Assembly: GCF_900116415.1 (NCBI RefSeq)
Contig: NZ_FPAP01000005.1
Location: 186,001 to 250,000, forward strand
Direction of reading: 5' to 3'
From: Chryseobacterium formosense
GTDB lineage: Bacteria; Bacteroidota; Bacteroidia; Flavobacteriales; Weeksellaceae
Length of the DNA stretch: 64,000 nucleotides
Numbering within the stretch: position 1 is the first letter of the stretch; every line of letters starts with the position of its first letter. A model generated the notes under the pieces. The model did not search any database. It was not told where the DNA came from and saw only the letters and a program-made list of their open reading frames with translations. Position numbers and translations under genes: made by a program. This document shows positions 35,372 to 43,240 of the stretch, piece after piece.

Positions 35372-36094
35372 ATGAAGAAAAATACTTTCGCTTTTTTCTT
35401 CTTCAGTCTTATCGTTTCATCCTGCGCAAGTAATACTGCAGACGGAGGTGATGTTCTCAGAAGTACAGACATCAGTAAGATTGAAGAATATCTTGTAAAA
35501 GCACATCCTCAAGATCCTAAACGAGGAATTCTAAAACAGCGAATCATTGCGCTGAAAAATACAGAATGGACAAAAGGTGCAAAAAATGCAAAACCCATGG
35601 AAGCAAGACCCGTTTTTATGGAACTTCCCGATTTTTCGATTAATAAAAGAAATAATGAAGCCAATCAGGAGGTTTTCAGAAAACTGATGACTGAAACTTC
35701 GGATGAACATAAAGAAAAAACCAGAAAGCTTCTCAATAATATGTTTAATGAAGATATTAATCATAACGAAGCGATTGTTTTGCTGAAAAATAATTCAGAC
35801 TGCAACTTGATTTTAGAAATCTCCGGAAAGAAGTTTTATAATCTGGCGGTTCCCGCGAAAGGCGAAAATTTTATCGTCCTGAATAAAGATTCTTACATTT
35901 TTTCGGGAAATGTTTGTGATGTAAAATATAAGAGTTCTAAAGATATTAGTAAAAGTATGGTTGTTGTTTTACAAAATCCGGGACTTCCATCGATTGATGA
36001 AAAAAATCTGCTTGCTCAAAACAATTCTGGAAAAGCACCAAAAAACACAAAAACAAAGCCTACATCAACAGCAAAAAGAAAGAAGAAAAAATAA
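35372..36094 (+). CDS. Lipoprotein of the two-cysteine (DUF6759-like) family, copy 4
   Basis: A 240-residue lipoprotein with lipobox cysteine 18 (LIVSSC). A helical N-terminal part (ISKIEEYLVKAHPQDPKRGILKQRI, about 34-58) resembles copy 2. The family domain (about 118-200) has Cys144 and Cys182, SGKKFYNLAVPAKGENFIVLN and VCDVKYKSSKDISK. A lysine-rich tail (about 225-240) is extra. In this domain it is closest to copy 1 at 17205. It sits at the right end of the co-oriented block next to rpsB. Function unknown. Confidence 0.78.
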   Translation: MKKNTFAFFFFSLIVSSCASNTADGGDVLRSTDISKIEEYLVKAHPQDPKRGILKQRIIALKNTEWTKGAKNAKPMEARPVFMELPDFSINKRNNEANQEVFRKLMTETSDEHKEKTRKLLNNMFNEDINHNEAIVLLKNNSDCNLILEISGKKFYNLAVPAKGENFIVLNKDSYIFSGNVCDVKYKSSKDISKSMVVVLQNPGLPSIDEKNLLAQNNSGKAPKNTKTKPTSTAKRKKKK

Positions 36095-36118
36095 ATAATC
36101 ATTCAGTTTCAGAACAAC

Positions 36119-36150
36119 AAAAAACCGCCAAATTACTTCAGCGGTTTTTG
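36119..36150. terminator. Terminator between the gene at 35372 and rpsB
   Basis: AAAAACCGC (36120-36128) and GCGGTTTTT (36141-36149) form a stem with a 12-nt loop. A- and T-runs on both sides let it serve both converging transcripts. Confidence 0.85.
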
Positions 36151-36171
36151 TATTTTAAAGAAAATCTTTAA

Positions 36172-36933
36172 TTATTCAGCATCGAAATCAGCATCTTTAT
36201 CAGCAGACACTACTTCTCCTTCTTCTTTAGATTTTTCTTTATCAGCTTTTCTCTGAGACTGACCTTCTTTGATAGAATCTGAAACTACATTCAAGATCAT
36301 ATCGATAGATTTAGAAGCATCATCGTTTCCTGGGATAACGAAGTCTACTTTTCTTGGGTCAGAGTTTGTATCAACAATACCGAAAACTGGAATACCTAAT
36401 TTCTTAGCTTCAGTTACAGCGATGTGCTCTCTCATGATATCTACAACGAAGATTGCAGAAGGAAGACGCACCATGTCAGAGATAGAACCTAAGTTTTTCT
36501 CTAAGTTAGCTCTTTGTCTGTCTACCTGTAATCTTTCTTTTTTAGATAAAGTTTCGAACGTACCGTCTTTTTTCATTTTGTCGATAGCGTTCATTTTCTT
36601 TACAGCTTTTCTGATCGTAACGAAGTTTGTTAACATACCTCCCGGCCATCTTTCTGTAATATAAGGCATATTAAGTTCAGCAGCGTGCTTAGCAACCACC
36701 TCTTTCGCTTGCTTCTTAGTAGCTACGAAAAGAACTTTTTTACCTGCAGAAGTTAATTTTTCTAAAGCGTTACAAGCTTCATCCAATTTAACTGCTGTTT
36801 TATGTAAGTCTACAATGTGAATACCGTTTTTCTCCATAAAAATGTATGGAGCCATATTTGGATTCCACTTTCTAGTCATGTGACCGAAGTGTACACCAGC
36901 CTCTAGAAGGTCTTTTACATTTGCTTTTGCCAT
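36172..36933 (-). CDS. rpsB: 30S ribosomal protein S2
   Basis: A 253-residue S2, small-subunit protein needed for S1 binding and initiation. LLEAGVHFGHMTRKWNPNM at the N-terminus and FVVDIMREHIAVTEAKKLGIPVFGIVDTN in the C-terminal half are diagnostic. The acidic/lysine tail (KADKEKSKEEGEVVSADKD) is longer than in E. coli but usual in Bacteroidota. It follows rpsI across a 208-bp gap filled by repeats and ends at a terminator. The expected next gene, tsf, is missing and lies at 18 kb on the other strand. Confidence 0.97.
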   Translation of the reverse strand: MAKANVKDLLEAGVHFGHMTRKWNPNMAPYIFMEKNGIHIVDLHKTAVKLDEACNALEKLTSAGKKVLFVATKKQAKEVVAKHAAELNMPYITERWPGGMLTNFVTIRKAVKKMNAIDKMKKDGTFETLSKKERLQVDRQRANLEKNLGSISDMVRLPSAIFVVDIMREHIAVTEAKKLGIPVFGIVDTNSDPRKVDFVIPGNDDASKSIDMILNVVSDSIKEGQSQRKADKEKSKEEGEVVSADKDADFDAE

Positions 36934-37022
36934 GTTTTCTGTTTTTGTTAGTTTACTTTCCGTTTTTTAAACAATCAACAACTTCTTTAGATGGGAGAAG
37001 CGTTTGGATGCTAAACGTAACG

Positions 37023-37140
37023 GGCAATTGGCGGTTTGCTTTTTGCTTGTGGCAATTGGCTTTTCGCCGAGATTAAGTTTAAAAAAAATTTTAATAAATT
37101 CCTGAAGCCAATAGCTAAAAGCCATTCGCCACCAGCAAAT
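37023..37140. repeat. Two facing arrays of 7-bp repeats in the rpsI-rpsB gap
   Basis: Left array 37023-37071: seven 7-mers of consensus TTGGCTT-like (GGCAATT at 37023 and 37051, GGCTTTT at 37058, TGCTTTT at 37037, TGCTTGT at 37044). Right array 37105-37139: five 7-mers of consensus AAGCCAA, the reverse complement. A 33-bp A+T-rich spacer separates them. The mRNA could fold into a long imperfect hairpin between the two cistrons. The space between rpsI and rpsB is otherwise empty. Confidence 0.78.
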
Positions 37141-37141
37141 C

Positions 37142-37528
37142 TTAACGTTTTGAGAATTGGAATCTCTTTCTTGCTTTTTTCTGACCTGGTTTCTTTCTTT
37201 CCACCATTCTTGCATCTCTTGTAAGTAAACCTGCAGGCTTCAATGCTAATCTGAATTCAGCATTAATTTCGCAAAGCGCTCTAGAAATACCTAATCTGAT
37301 AGCTTCTGCCTGACCTGTATTACCACCACCGAAAACATTTACGGTAACATCGTACTGACCAACAGTTTCAGAAAGGATGAACGGCTGGTTCAATTTGTAA
37401 ACCATCACGTCTGTAGAGAAATAAGTTGCAGCATCTTTACCGTTTACTGTAATGTTACCAGTTCCTGGCTTTACATAAACTCTAGCTACAGAAGTTTTTC
37501 TTCTTCCGATTTTGTGAACTATAGACAT
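37142..37528 (-). CDS. rpsI: 30S ribosomal protein S9
   Basis: A 128-residue S9. IGRRKTSVARVYVKPGTGNITVNG at the N-terminus and ARKRFQFSKR at the C-terminus are conserved; the C-terminal SKR tail reaches the tRNA in the P site. It follows rplM by 7 bp in the usual rplM-rpsI operon. Confidence 0.97.
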   Translation of the reverse strand: MSIVHKIGRRKTSVARVYVKPGTGNITVNGKDAATYFSTDVMVYKLNQPFILSETVGQYDVTVNVFGGGNTGQAEAIRLGISRALCEINAEFRLALKPAGLLTRDARMVERKKPGQKKARKRFQFSKR

Positions 37529-37535
37529 AAATTAA

Positions 37536-37991
37536 TTATTTAAATTCGTTAACATTAATTGTTTTAGGCTGTTGAGCTTCATGTTTGTGCTCAGTTCCTT
37601 CATAAAGATAAAGGTTCTTCAATAAAGCAGATCCTAATCTGTTTTTCGGCAACATACCTTTTACAGATTTTTCCAATACTTTTAAAGAATCTTTCTTCTG
37701 AAGTTCAGCTGCAGTCATAGACTTCTGTCCACCAGGGTAACCTGTATGCCAGATATAAGTCTTATCGTTCCACTTGTTTCCAGAAAGAGTTACTTTCCCA
37801 GCATTCAAAACAATAACGTTATCACCACAATCTACGTGAGGTGTAAAGTTTGCTTTGTGCTTACCTCTCAAAATCTTTGCAACCGTAGAAGCTAGTCTTC
37901 CCAACGGTTGTCCTTCAGCGTCTACCACAACCCATTCTTTATTAGCAGTAGCTTTGTTCGCTGAAACAGTTTTGTAACTTAATGTATTCAC
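37536..37991 (-). CDS. rplM: 50S ribosomal protein L13
   Basis: A 151-residue L13, an early assembly protein of the large subunit. The motifs WVVVDAEGQPLGRLAS, GDNVIVLNAGKVTLSGNKW and VKGMLPKNRLG are conserved. It is the first gene of rplM-rpsI-rpsB. A short palindrome (CCCTTAAAAGGG, 38022-38033) lies at the start of the leader just after the -7 box and could be part of a regulatory fold. L13 is an autoregulator in some bacteria, but that is not shown here. Confidence 0.97.
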   Translation of the reverse strand: MNTLSYKTVSANKATANKEWVVVDAEGQPLGRLASTVAKILRGKHKANFTPHVDCGDNVIVLNAGKVTLSGNKWNDKTYIWHTGYPGGQKSMTAAELQKKDSLKVLEKSVKGMLPKNRLGSALLKNLYLYEGTEHKHEAQQPKTINVNEFK

Positions 37992-38037
37992 ACGTTTTAG
38001 TTAAAGATTAAACATAATTTTCCCTTAAAAGGGTGTG

Positions 38038-38045
38038 CAAAGGTA
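38038..38045 (-). promoter_or_regulatory. -7 box of the rplM-rpsI-rpsB operon
   Basis: CAAAGGTA on the plus strand is TACCTTTG on the minus strand, matching TAnnTTTG. It is 46 bp from the rplM start. No well-spaced -33 TTG is seen. Confidence 0.6.
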
Positions 38046-38222
38046 CACATATTTTTCTAATCTGAAAATATATTTTGAATTAAAGTATTGAAAATAGTGA
38101 TATTAAGTAAGTTATCACATCTGAAGAAATCAAAATCTCAACTTTTGTAAAGTCGAAAAACGATAAATAAAATCTGAAAATTGAAAATCTTTAGTTTAAA
38201 GATTGAATATTGAGAATAATTT

Positions 38223-38555
38223 TTAATTGCGTAAAGATTTACTCCCTCGGAAACTTGCTATTAAATAATAAGCCACAAAAACAGTAGAAAACTTCAAAAT
38301 AGACGGAATTGCCAGTTCAAGATTGAAAATAACAGCACCTACCGCAACCAGAAGAGCCATTACTCCAAATGAAGAACCCATTTTCTGAACAAGAGAAAAT
38401 TTAGGATTATCGAGAGAATACGCCATTCCCCAAGCAAGTCCGAAAGCGATTGCATAATATATTTCCAGACCGATATGTTCACCATCTATAAATAGATAAT
38501 TGATTAAAAAACTCAATACCGTTCCCAATGCAAAATAGATTAACGCTCTTTTCAT
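38223..38555 (-). CDS. Small integral membrane protein, function unknown
   Basis: A 110-residue, strongly hydrophobic protein with about four membrane helices (about residues 4-22, 30-47, 62-80, 85-102). It has Trp42 and short positive loops (RGSKSLRN at the C-terminus). I do not recognise the family. It has its own promoter in front and stands between the ribosomal-protein operon and icmF. Confidence 0.65.
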   Translation of the reverse strand: MKRALIYFALGTVLSFLINYLFIDGEHIGLEIYYAIAFGLAWGMAYSLDNPKFSLVQKMGSSFGVMALLVAVGAVIFNLELAIPSILKFSTVFVAYYLIASFRGSKSLRN

Positions 38556-38572
38556 TCCTAAAATTCTATGTG

Positions 38573-38605
38573 CAAAAATAAAAATTTAATTCCGAAAAAC
38601 TCAAA
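38573..38605 (-). promoter_or_regulatory. Promoter of the membrane-protein gene at 38223
   Basis: On the minus strand: TTTG (38605-38602), a 21-bp spacer, then TATTTTTG (38580-38573). It fits the Bacteroidota consensus; the ATG is 17 bp downstream of the box. Confidence 0.65.
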
Positions 38606-38765
38606 ATGAAAGAATAACCTTGCAAACACCTGAACGAATGTTAGTTCAGGTACAAAAATCACACTGACAAAACATACAAAGCTTTAAAAATCAATTAAAT
38701 GACTACAAATCAGCGGTTCTTATTTTATTATTATATTTGGAAATTCAGAAATTTTCTAGTTTTTT

Positions 38766-41700
38766 ATGGAAACCCAAAAATATACTCCAACAAATAAAGT
38801 AAGAATCGTAACAGCTGCATCGTTATTCGACGGTCATGATGCTGCGATTAATATCATGCGTCGTGTCATTCAGGGAACGGGATGCGAAGTTATCCACCTT
38901 GGTCACGACAAATCTGCTGAAGAAGTGGTGAACACTGCTATTCAGGAAGATGCCAACGCCATTGCACTGACCTCTTACCAAGGCGGTCACAACGAATATT
39001 TTAAATACATTTACGATCTTTTAAGAGAAAAAAACTCTCCGCAAATCAAAATATTTGGCGGCGGCGGCGGTGTAATTCTGCCTGAAGAAATCGAAGACAT
39101 CATGTCTTACGGAATCGACAGAATTTATTCTCCGGACGACGGCCGTGAGCTTGGTTTACAGGGAATGATCGACGATCTGGTAAAAAGATCAGATTTCGCA
39201 ACAGGAAAAGATGTGACGGCAAATGACTTAGATTCAATTAGTTTTGAAAATTCTACAAGTATTGCTAAAATCATTTCTGCGGTCGAAAACTTTTCAGACG
39301 AAAAACCTGAATTGGTAAAAGCCATTGACGAAAAATCAAAAGATTTAAATATCCCGATCATCGGTATCACGGGTACAGGTGGAGCCGGAAAATCTTCTTT
39401 GACAGACGAATTGGTAAGACGTTTCTTACGCTCCAACACCGATAAAAAAATTGCTATCATATCTATTGACCCTTCAAAAAAGAAAACCGGAGGTGCATTA
39501 TTGGGAGATAGAATTCGTATGAACGCGATCAATGACCCACGAGTTTATATGCGTTCGATGGCGACGAGAGAAAACAACGTTTCTGTTTCGCCTTTCATTC
39601 ATTCAGCGTTGAATGTGTTGAAATTAGCTCATCCTGATGTAATTATTCTGGAAACTTCGGGTATCGGACAATCCGGTTCGGAAGTTTCAGATTTTGCAGA
39701 TGTTTCCATGTACGTAATGACTCCTGAATATGGAGCTTCAACGCAGTTGGAAAAAATCGACATGTTGGATTACGCAGATTTAGTTGCTTTAAATAAATCT
39801 GACAAACGAGGTGCTTTAGATGCCCTTCAAGCGGTTAGAAAGCAGTTCCAGAGAAACCATTTGCTGTGGGAAAGTCCGTTGGATGATATGCCTGTTTACG
39901 CAACAAAAGCATCTCAGTTCAATGACCACGGAACAACTGAATTATACAATAGATTAGTTGCAAAAGTAAACGAAAAATATTCAGGCTTAAATTTACACGG
40001 TTTTGTTGAGCAGGAAATTACAGACGAAGTGACGATTATTCCTCCAAAAAGAGTTCGTTATTTATCTGAAATTGTTGAAAACAACAGAATTTATGATGCA
40101 AACATCGAAAAACAAGCTGAGCTTGCAAGAAAAATGTATCATATTGAAGGCGTTAGAAATTTCCTTTCCAACGAAACTTTAGACGCTGAATATCAAAAGG
40201 CAGAGAAAGAACTTCAACAGGAAAATATCGACTTCCTAAAAACTTGGGATGATACGAAAAAGGCTTTCCATGAAGAATTTTACTCCTATTTCGTAAGAGG
40301 AAAAGAAATTAAAGTGGAGACCTCAACAGAATCTTTATCTCATTTAAGAATTCCAAAAATCGCTTTACCAAAATACAACGATTGGGGTGATTTAATTAAA
40401 TGGAAAGGACAGGAAAATCTTCCGGGAGGATTTCCTTACACCGCCGGAATTTATCCTTTTAAAAGAACAGGAGAAGACCCAACAAGAATGTTCGCCGGAG
40501 AAGGCGGTCCTGAAAGAACCAACAGAAGATTCCACTACGTTTCTGCGGAAATGGATGCAAAACGTTTGTCTACAGCGTTTGACTCTGTGACGTTATACGG
40601 ACAGGATCCTGCCCTACCACCGGATATTTATGGTAAGATCGGAAATGCGGGAGTTTCTATCGCAACATTAGATGATGCGAAAAAACTGTATTCCGGATTT
40701 GATTTGGTGAATGCAATGACTTCAGTTTCAATGACCATCAACGGACCTGCGCCGATGTTGTTGGCTTTCTTCATGAATGCGGCGATTGATCAGAATGTTG
40801 AAAAATATATTACTGAACATAAGCTTGAAGCTAATGTTGAGAAAGCTTTAAAAGCAAAATTCGACGACAAAGGTTTAGAAAGACCAAAATATAACGGAGA
40901 ATTGCCTCCTTCCAATAATGGTTTAGGATTAAAATTATTAGGCTTAACGGGAGATGAAGTGATTCCTGCTGAGGCTTATGCTGAAATTAAGGCTAAAACA
41001 ATCGCGACCGTTCGTGGAACGGTTCAGGCTGATATTTTAAAAGAAGATCAGGCTCAAAATACTTGTATTTTCTCTACTGAATTTGCCCTAAGATTAATGG
41101 GTGACGTTCAGGAATATTTTATTACAGAAAAAGTAAGAAACTTCTATTCTGTTTCTATTTCTGGTTATCACATTGCAGAAGCGGGTGCGAATCCGGTTTC
41201 TCAGTTGGCATTTACGCTGGCAAATGGTTTCACTTATGTTGAATATTATTTGTCAAGAGGAATGGATATCAATGATTTTGCACCAAACCTATCTTTCTTC
41301 TTTTCCAACGGTATCGACCCTGAATATTCAGTAATCGGACGTGTGGCGAGAAGAATCTGGGCAAAAGCCATGAAACTGAAATACGGTGCAGATGAAAGAA
41401 GTCAGATGTTGAAATACCATATTCAAACTTCAGGACGTTCGCTTCACGCTCAGGAAATTGATTTCAACGACATCAGAACGACGCTCCAGGCGCTTTATGC
41501 CATCTATGATAACTGTAATTCACTCCACACAAACGCTTATGACGAGGCAATTACAACTCCGACTGAGCAGTCTGTAAGAAGAGCGATGGCGATTCAGTTG
41601 ATTATTAATAAAGAATTAGGATTAGCGAAAAACGAAAATCCGCTTCAAGGTTCATTTATTATTGAAGAATTGACGGATCTTGTGGAAGAAGCTGTTTATG

Positions 41701-42113
41701 CAGAATTCGACAGAATTACAGAAAGAGGTGGTGTTTTGGGCGCAATGGAAACGATGTATCAACGTTCAAAAATTCAGGAAGAATCAATGCATTACGAATG
41801 GCTGAAACATACCGGAGAATATCCGATTATCGGAGTGAATACTTTCTTAGGAAAAGACGGTTCACCAACAGTTCGTCCGGGAGAAGTTATCCGTTCGACT
41901 GAGGAAGAAAAGCAGTTCCAGATCGAAATGCTTCATAATTTCCAACAGGCTAATGAAGATAAGTCCGAAGCCGCTTTAAAAACATTACAACACGCTGCCA
42001 TCAATCAGCAGAATTTATTTAATGTCATGATGGATGCCGTGAAATATTGCTCTCTTGGGCAGATTACCAATGCTTTGTTTGAAGTAGGCGGTAAATACAG
42101 AAGAAATATGTAG
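38766..42113 (+). CDS. icmF: Fused acyl-CoA mutase with built-in G-protein chaperone (IcmF)
   Basis: A 1115-residue three-part protein. Residues 1-150 are a coenzyme B12-binding domain with the lower-axial ligand His24 in FDGHDAA. Residues about 195-420 are a MeaB-like GTPase with the P-loop GTGGAGKSS (about 203-211) and NKSD. Residues about 540-1115 are the TIM-barrel mutase domain (FPYTAGIYPFKRTGEDPTRMFAG and ISGYHIAEAGANP). This is the architecture of IcmF, the fused isobutyryl-CoA/n-butyryl-CoA mutase, in which the G domain loads and repairs cofactor. Phe in YPFKRTG fits an isobutyryl-type rather than methylmalonyl-type pocket, but the substrate is not certain. It stands alone and ends at a terminator. 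Confidence 0.92.
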   Translation: METQKYTPTNKVRIVTAASLFDGHDAAINIMRRVIQGTGCEVIHLGHDKSAEEVVNTAIQEDANAIALTSYQGGHNEYFKYIYDLLREKNSPQIKIFGGGGGVILPEEIEDIMSYGIDRIYSPDDGRELGLQGMIDDLVKRSDFATGKDVTANDLDSISFENSTSIAKIISAVENFSDEKPELVKAIDEKSKDLNIPIIGITGTGGAGKSSLTDELVRRFLRSNTDKKIAIISIDPSKKKTGGALLGDRIRMNAINDPRVYMRSMATRENNVSVSPFIHSALNVLKLAHPDVIILETSGIGQSGSEVSDFADVSMYVMTPEYGASTQLEKIDMLDYADLVALNKSDKRGALDALQAVRKQFQRNHLLWESPLDDMPVYATKASQFNDHGTTELYNRLVAKVNEKYSGLNLHGFVEQEITDEVTIIPPKRVRYLSEIVENNRIYDANIEKQAELARKMYHIEGVRNFLSNETLDAEYQKAEKELQQENIDFLKTWDDTKKAFHEEFYSYFVRGKEIKVETSTESLSHLRIPKIALPKYNDWGDLIKWKGQENLPGGFPYTAGIYPFKRTGEDPTRMFAGEGGPERTNRRFHYVSAEMDAKRLSTAFDSVTLYGQDPALPPDIYGKIGNAGVSIATLDDAKKLYSGFDLVNAMTSVSMTINGPAPMLLAFFMNAAIDQNVEKYITEHKLEANVEKALKAKFDDKGLERPKYNGELPPSNNGLGLKLLGLTGDEVIPAEAYAEIKAKTIATVRGTVQADILKEDQAQNTCIFSTEFALRLMGDVQEYFITEKVRNFYSVSISGYHIAEAGANPVSQLAFTLANGFTYVEYYLSRGMDINDFAPNLSFFFSNGIDPEYSVIGRVARRIWAKAMKLKYGADERSQMLKYHIQTSGRSLHAQEIDFNDIRTTLQALYAIYDNCNSLHTNAYDEAITTPTEQSVRRAMAIQLIINKELGLAKNENPLQGSFIIEELTDLVEEAVYAEFDRITERGGVLGAMETMYQRSKIQEESMHYEWLKHTGEYPIIGVNTFLGKDGSPTVRPGEVIRSTEEEKQFQIEMLHNFQQANEDKSEAALKTLQHAAINQQNLFNVMMDAVKYCSLGQITNALFEVGGKYRRNM

Positions 42114-42171
42114 TCCGGCCCGTGTAGGGCAAACGATTTTTGACTACAAACTGTTTCAAAAATTATAAATT

Positions 42172-42204
42172 AAAACCTCAAGGAATTTTTCTTTGAGGTT
42201 TTTG
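42172..42204 (+). terminator. Intrinsic terminator after icmF
   Basis: AAAACCTCAA pairs with TTGAGGTTTT around an A+T-rich loop, followed by T-rich sequence. Confidence 0.8.
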
Positions 42205-42253
42205 TATTTTTGAATAATTTGTATAATTATTTTTAACACTCCTTAAAAAATCA

Positions 42254-42451
42254 ATGAAAAAATTCTTTATCACAGCAATTATAATTTTCACTGTTACATT
42301 TTTAAAAAGCTGTAATTCATACCCTATGGATGCCACACACAAAAGCGATATGGACAGGAACACAGAAGAATTACAAAAAAGGCAACAAACTGAAAAAAAC
42401 AAGATCGAACCTAATGAACTAAACAATTTCGGTAGACCAGATCATAAATAA
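42254..42451 (+). CDS. Small lipoprotein, function unknown
   Basis: A 65-residue protein with a lipoprotein signal (MKKFFITAIIIFTVTFLKSC, cysteine 20) and a short, very polar mature part rich in Glu, Lys, Asn and Gln. It resembles the small, poorly conserved lipoproteins common in Chryseobacterium. The start is clear because the signal peptide begins at the ATG. Confidence 0.6.
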   Translation: MKKFFITAIIIFTVTFLKSCNSYPMDATHKSDMDRNTEELQKRQQTEKNKIEPNELNNFGRPDHK

Positions 42452-42494
42452 ATTGAACGATTTAAATCTTAAGTCATTCAGGTCAAAATAGCGA

Positions 42495-43199
42495 ATGAAA
42501 CCCAAAGCCATATTCAACTGGAGCAGCGGAAAAGATTCTGCATTAGCTTTATACAAAATTTTAAAAAAAAATCAATTTGAAGTCACTTCTTTGCTGACAA
42601 GCATTAATCAGGAATTTCAAAGAATCTCGATGCATGGTGTTCATGTTTCTTTGTTAGAAAAACAGGCGGAAAGTTTAGGATTTCCTTTAATTAAAATGGA
42701 AATCCCGAAGGAACCGACAATGGAAGAATATCAAGAAATTATGACCAGAACGATGAATGAGATACAATCTCAAGACGTCAATCATTCTATTTTCGGAGAT
42801 ATTTTTTTAGAGGATTTGAGAAAGTATAGAGAAGATCAACTTAATAATATTGGAATGGAAGCGGTTTTTCCTCTTTGGAAAATCAATACAACAGACCTCA
42901 TCCATGAGTTTTTAGATTTAGGTTTTAAAACGATCGTCACTTGCGTAAACGAAATTTATCTGGATAAAACTTTTGCCGGAAGAATTATTGATCAAGATTT
43001 CATTAATGATTTACCTGAAAATGTAGATCCCTGCGGAGAAAACGGAGAATTCCATACCTTTACTTTTGACGGTCCCATTTTTAAAAATCCTATAGATTTT
43101 AAAATTGGTGAGATTGTAAAGAAGACCTATCCAAAACCGAAAACTGATGATAATGATGAAGGTGGAGAATATGTTTTCTGGTTTTGTGATTTGATTTAG
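42495..43199 (+). CDS. Diphthine-ammonia ligase-like ATP pyrophosphatase
   Basis: A 234-residue ATP-PPase of the Dph6 family. The P-loop-like NWSSGKDSALALY (about 8-20), ISMHGVHVSLLEKQAESLG, and the C-terminal DPCGENGEFHTFTFDGPIF are family marks. In archaea and eukaryotes Dph6 amidates diphthamide on EF-2. Bacteria lack that modification, so the true amidation or adenylation target here is unknown. The gene name dphB is not justified. It lies 43 bp after the small lipoprotein. Confidence 0.82.
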   Translation: MKPKAIFNWSSGKDSALALYKILKKNQFEVTSLLTSINQEFQRISMHGVHVSLLEKQAESLGFPLIKMEIPKEPTMEEYQEIMTRTMNEIQSQDVNHSIFGDIFLEDLRKYREDQLNNIGMEAVFPLWKINTTDLIHEFLDLGFKTIVTCVNEIYLDKTFAGRIIDQDFINDLPENVDPCGENGEFHTFTFDGPIFKNPIDFKIGEIVKKTYPKPKTDDNDEGGEYVFWFCDLI

Positions 43200-43240
43200 A
43201 AATAATAATCTAAAATTTTCGTTTTACTTTAAACTAATCA

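Noticed and set aside
17205..36094. The block as a recent genomic island
   Set aside because: tsf and trmB are core genes within it, composition looks like the rest of the window, and there is no integrase, tRNA or attachment site; an inversion explains the layout better.
37023..37140. CRISPR-like array in the rpsI-rpsB gap
   Set aside because: The units are 7 bp, direct and contiguous, in two opposite orientations, with no spacers of constant length and no cas genes nearby.
36967..37215. Small reading frames between rpsB and rpsI
   Set aside because: They are made by the 7-bp repeat arrays and by the antisense or shifted frame of rpsI; no conserved protein.
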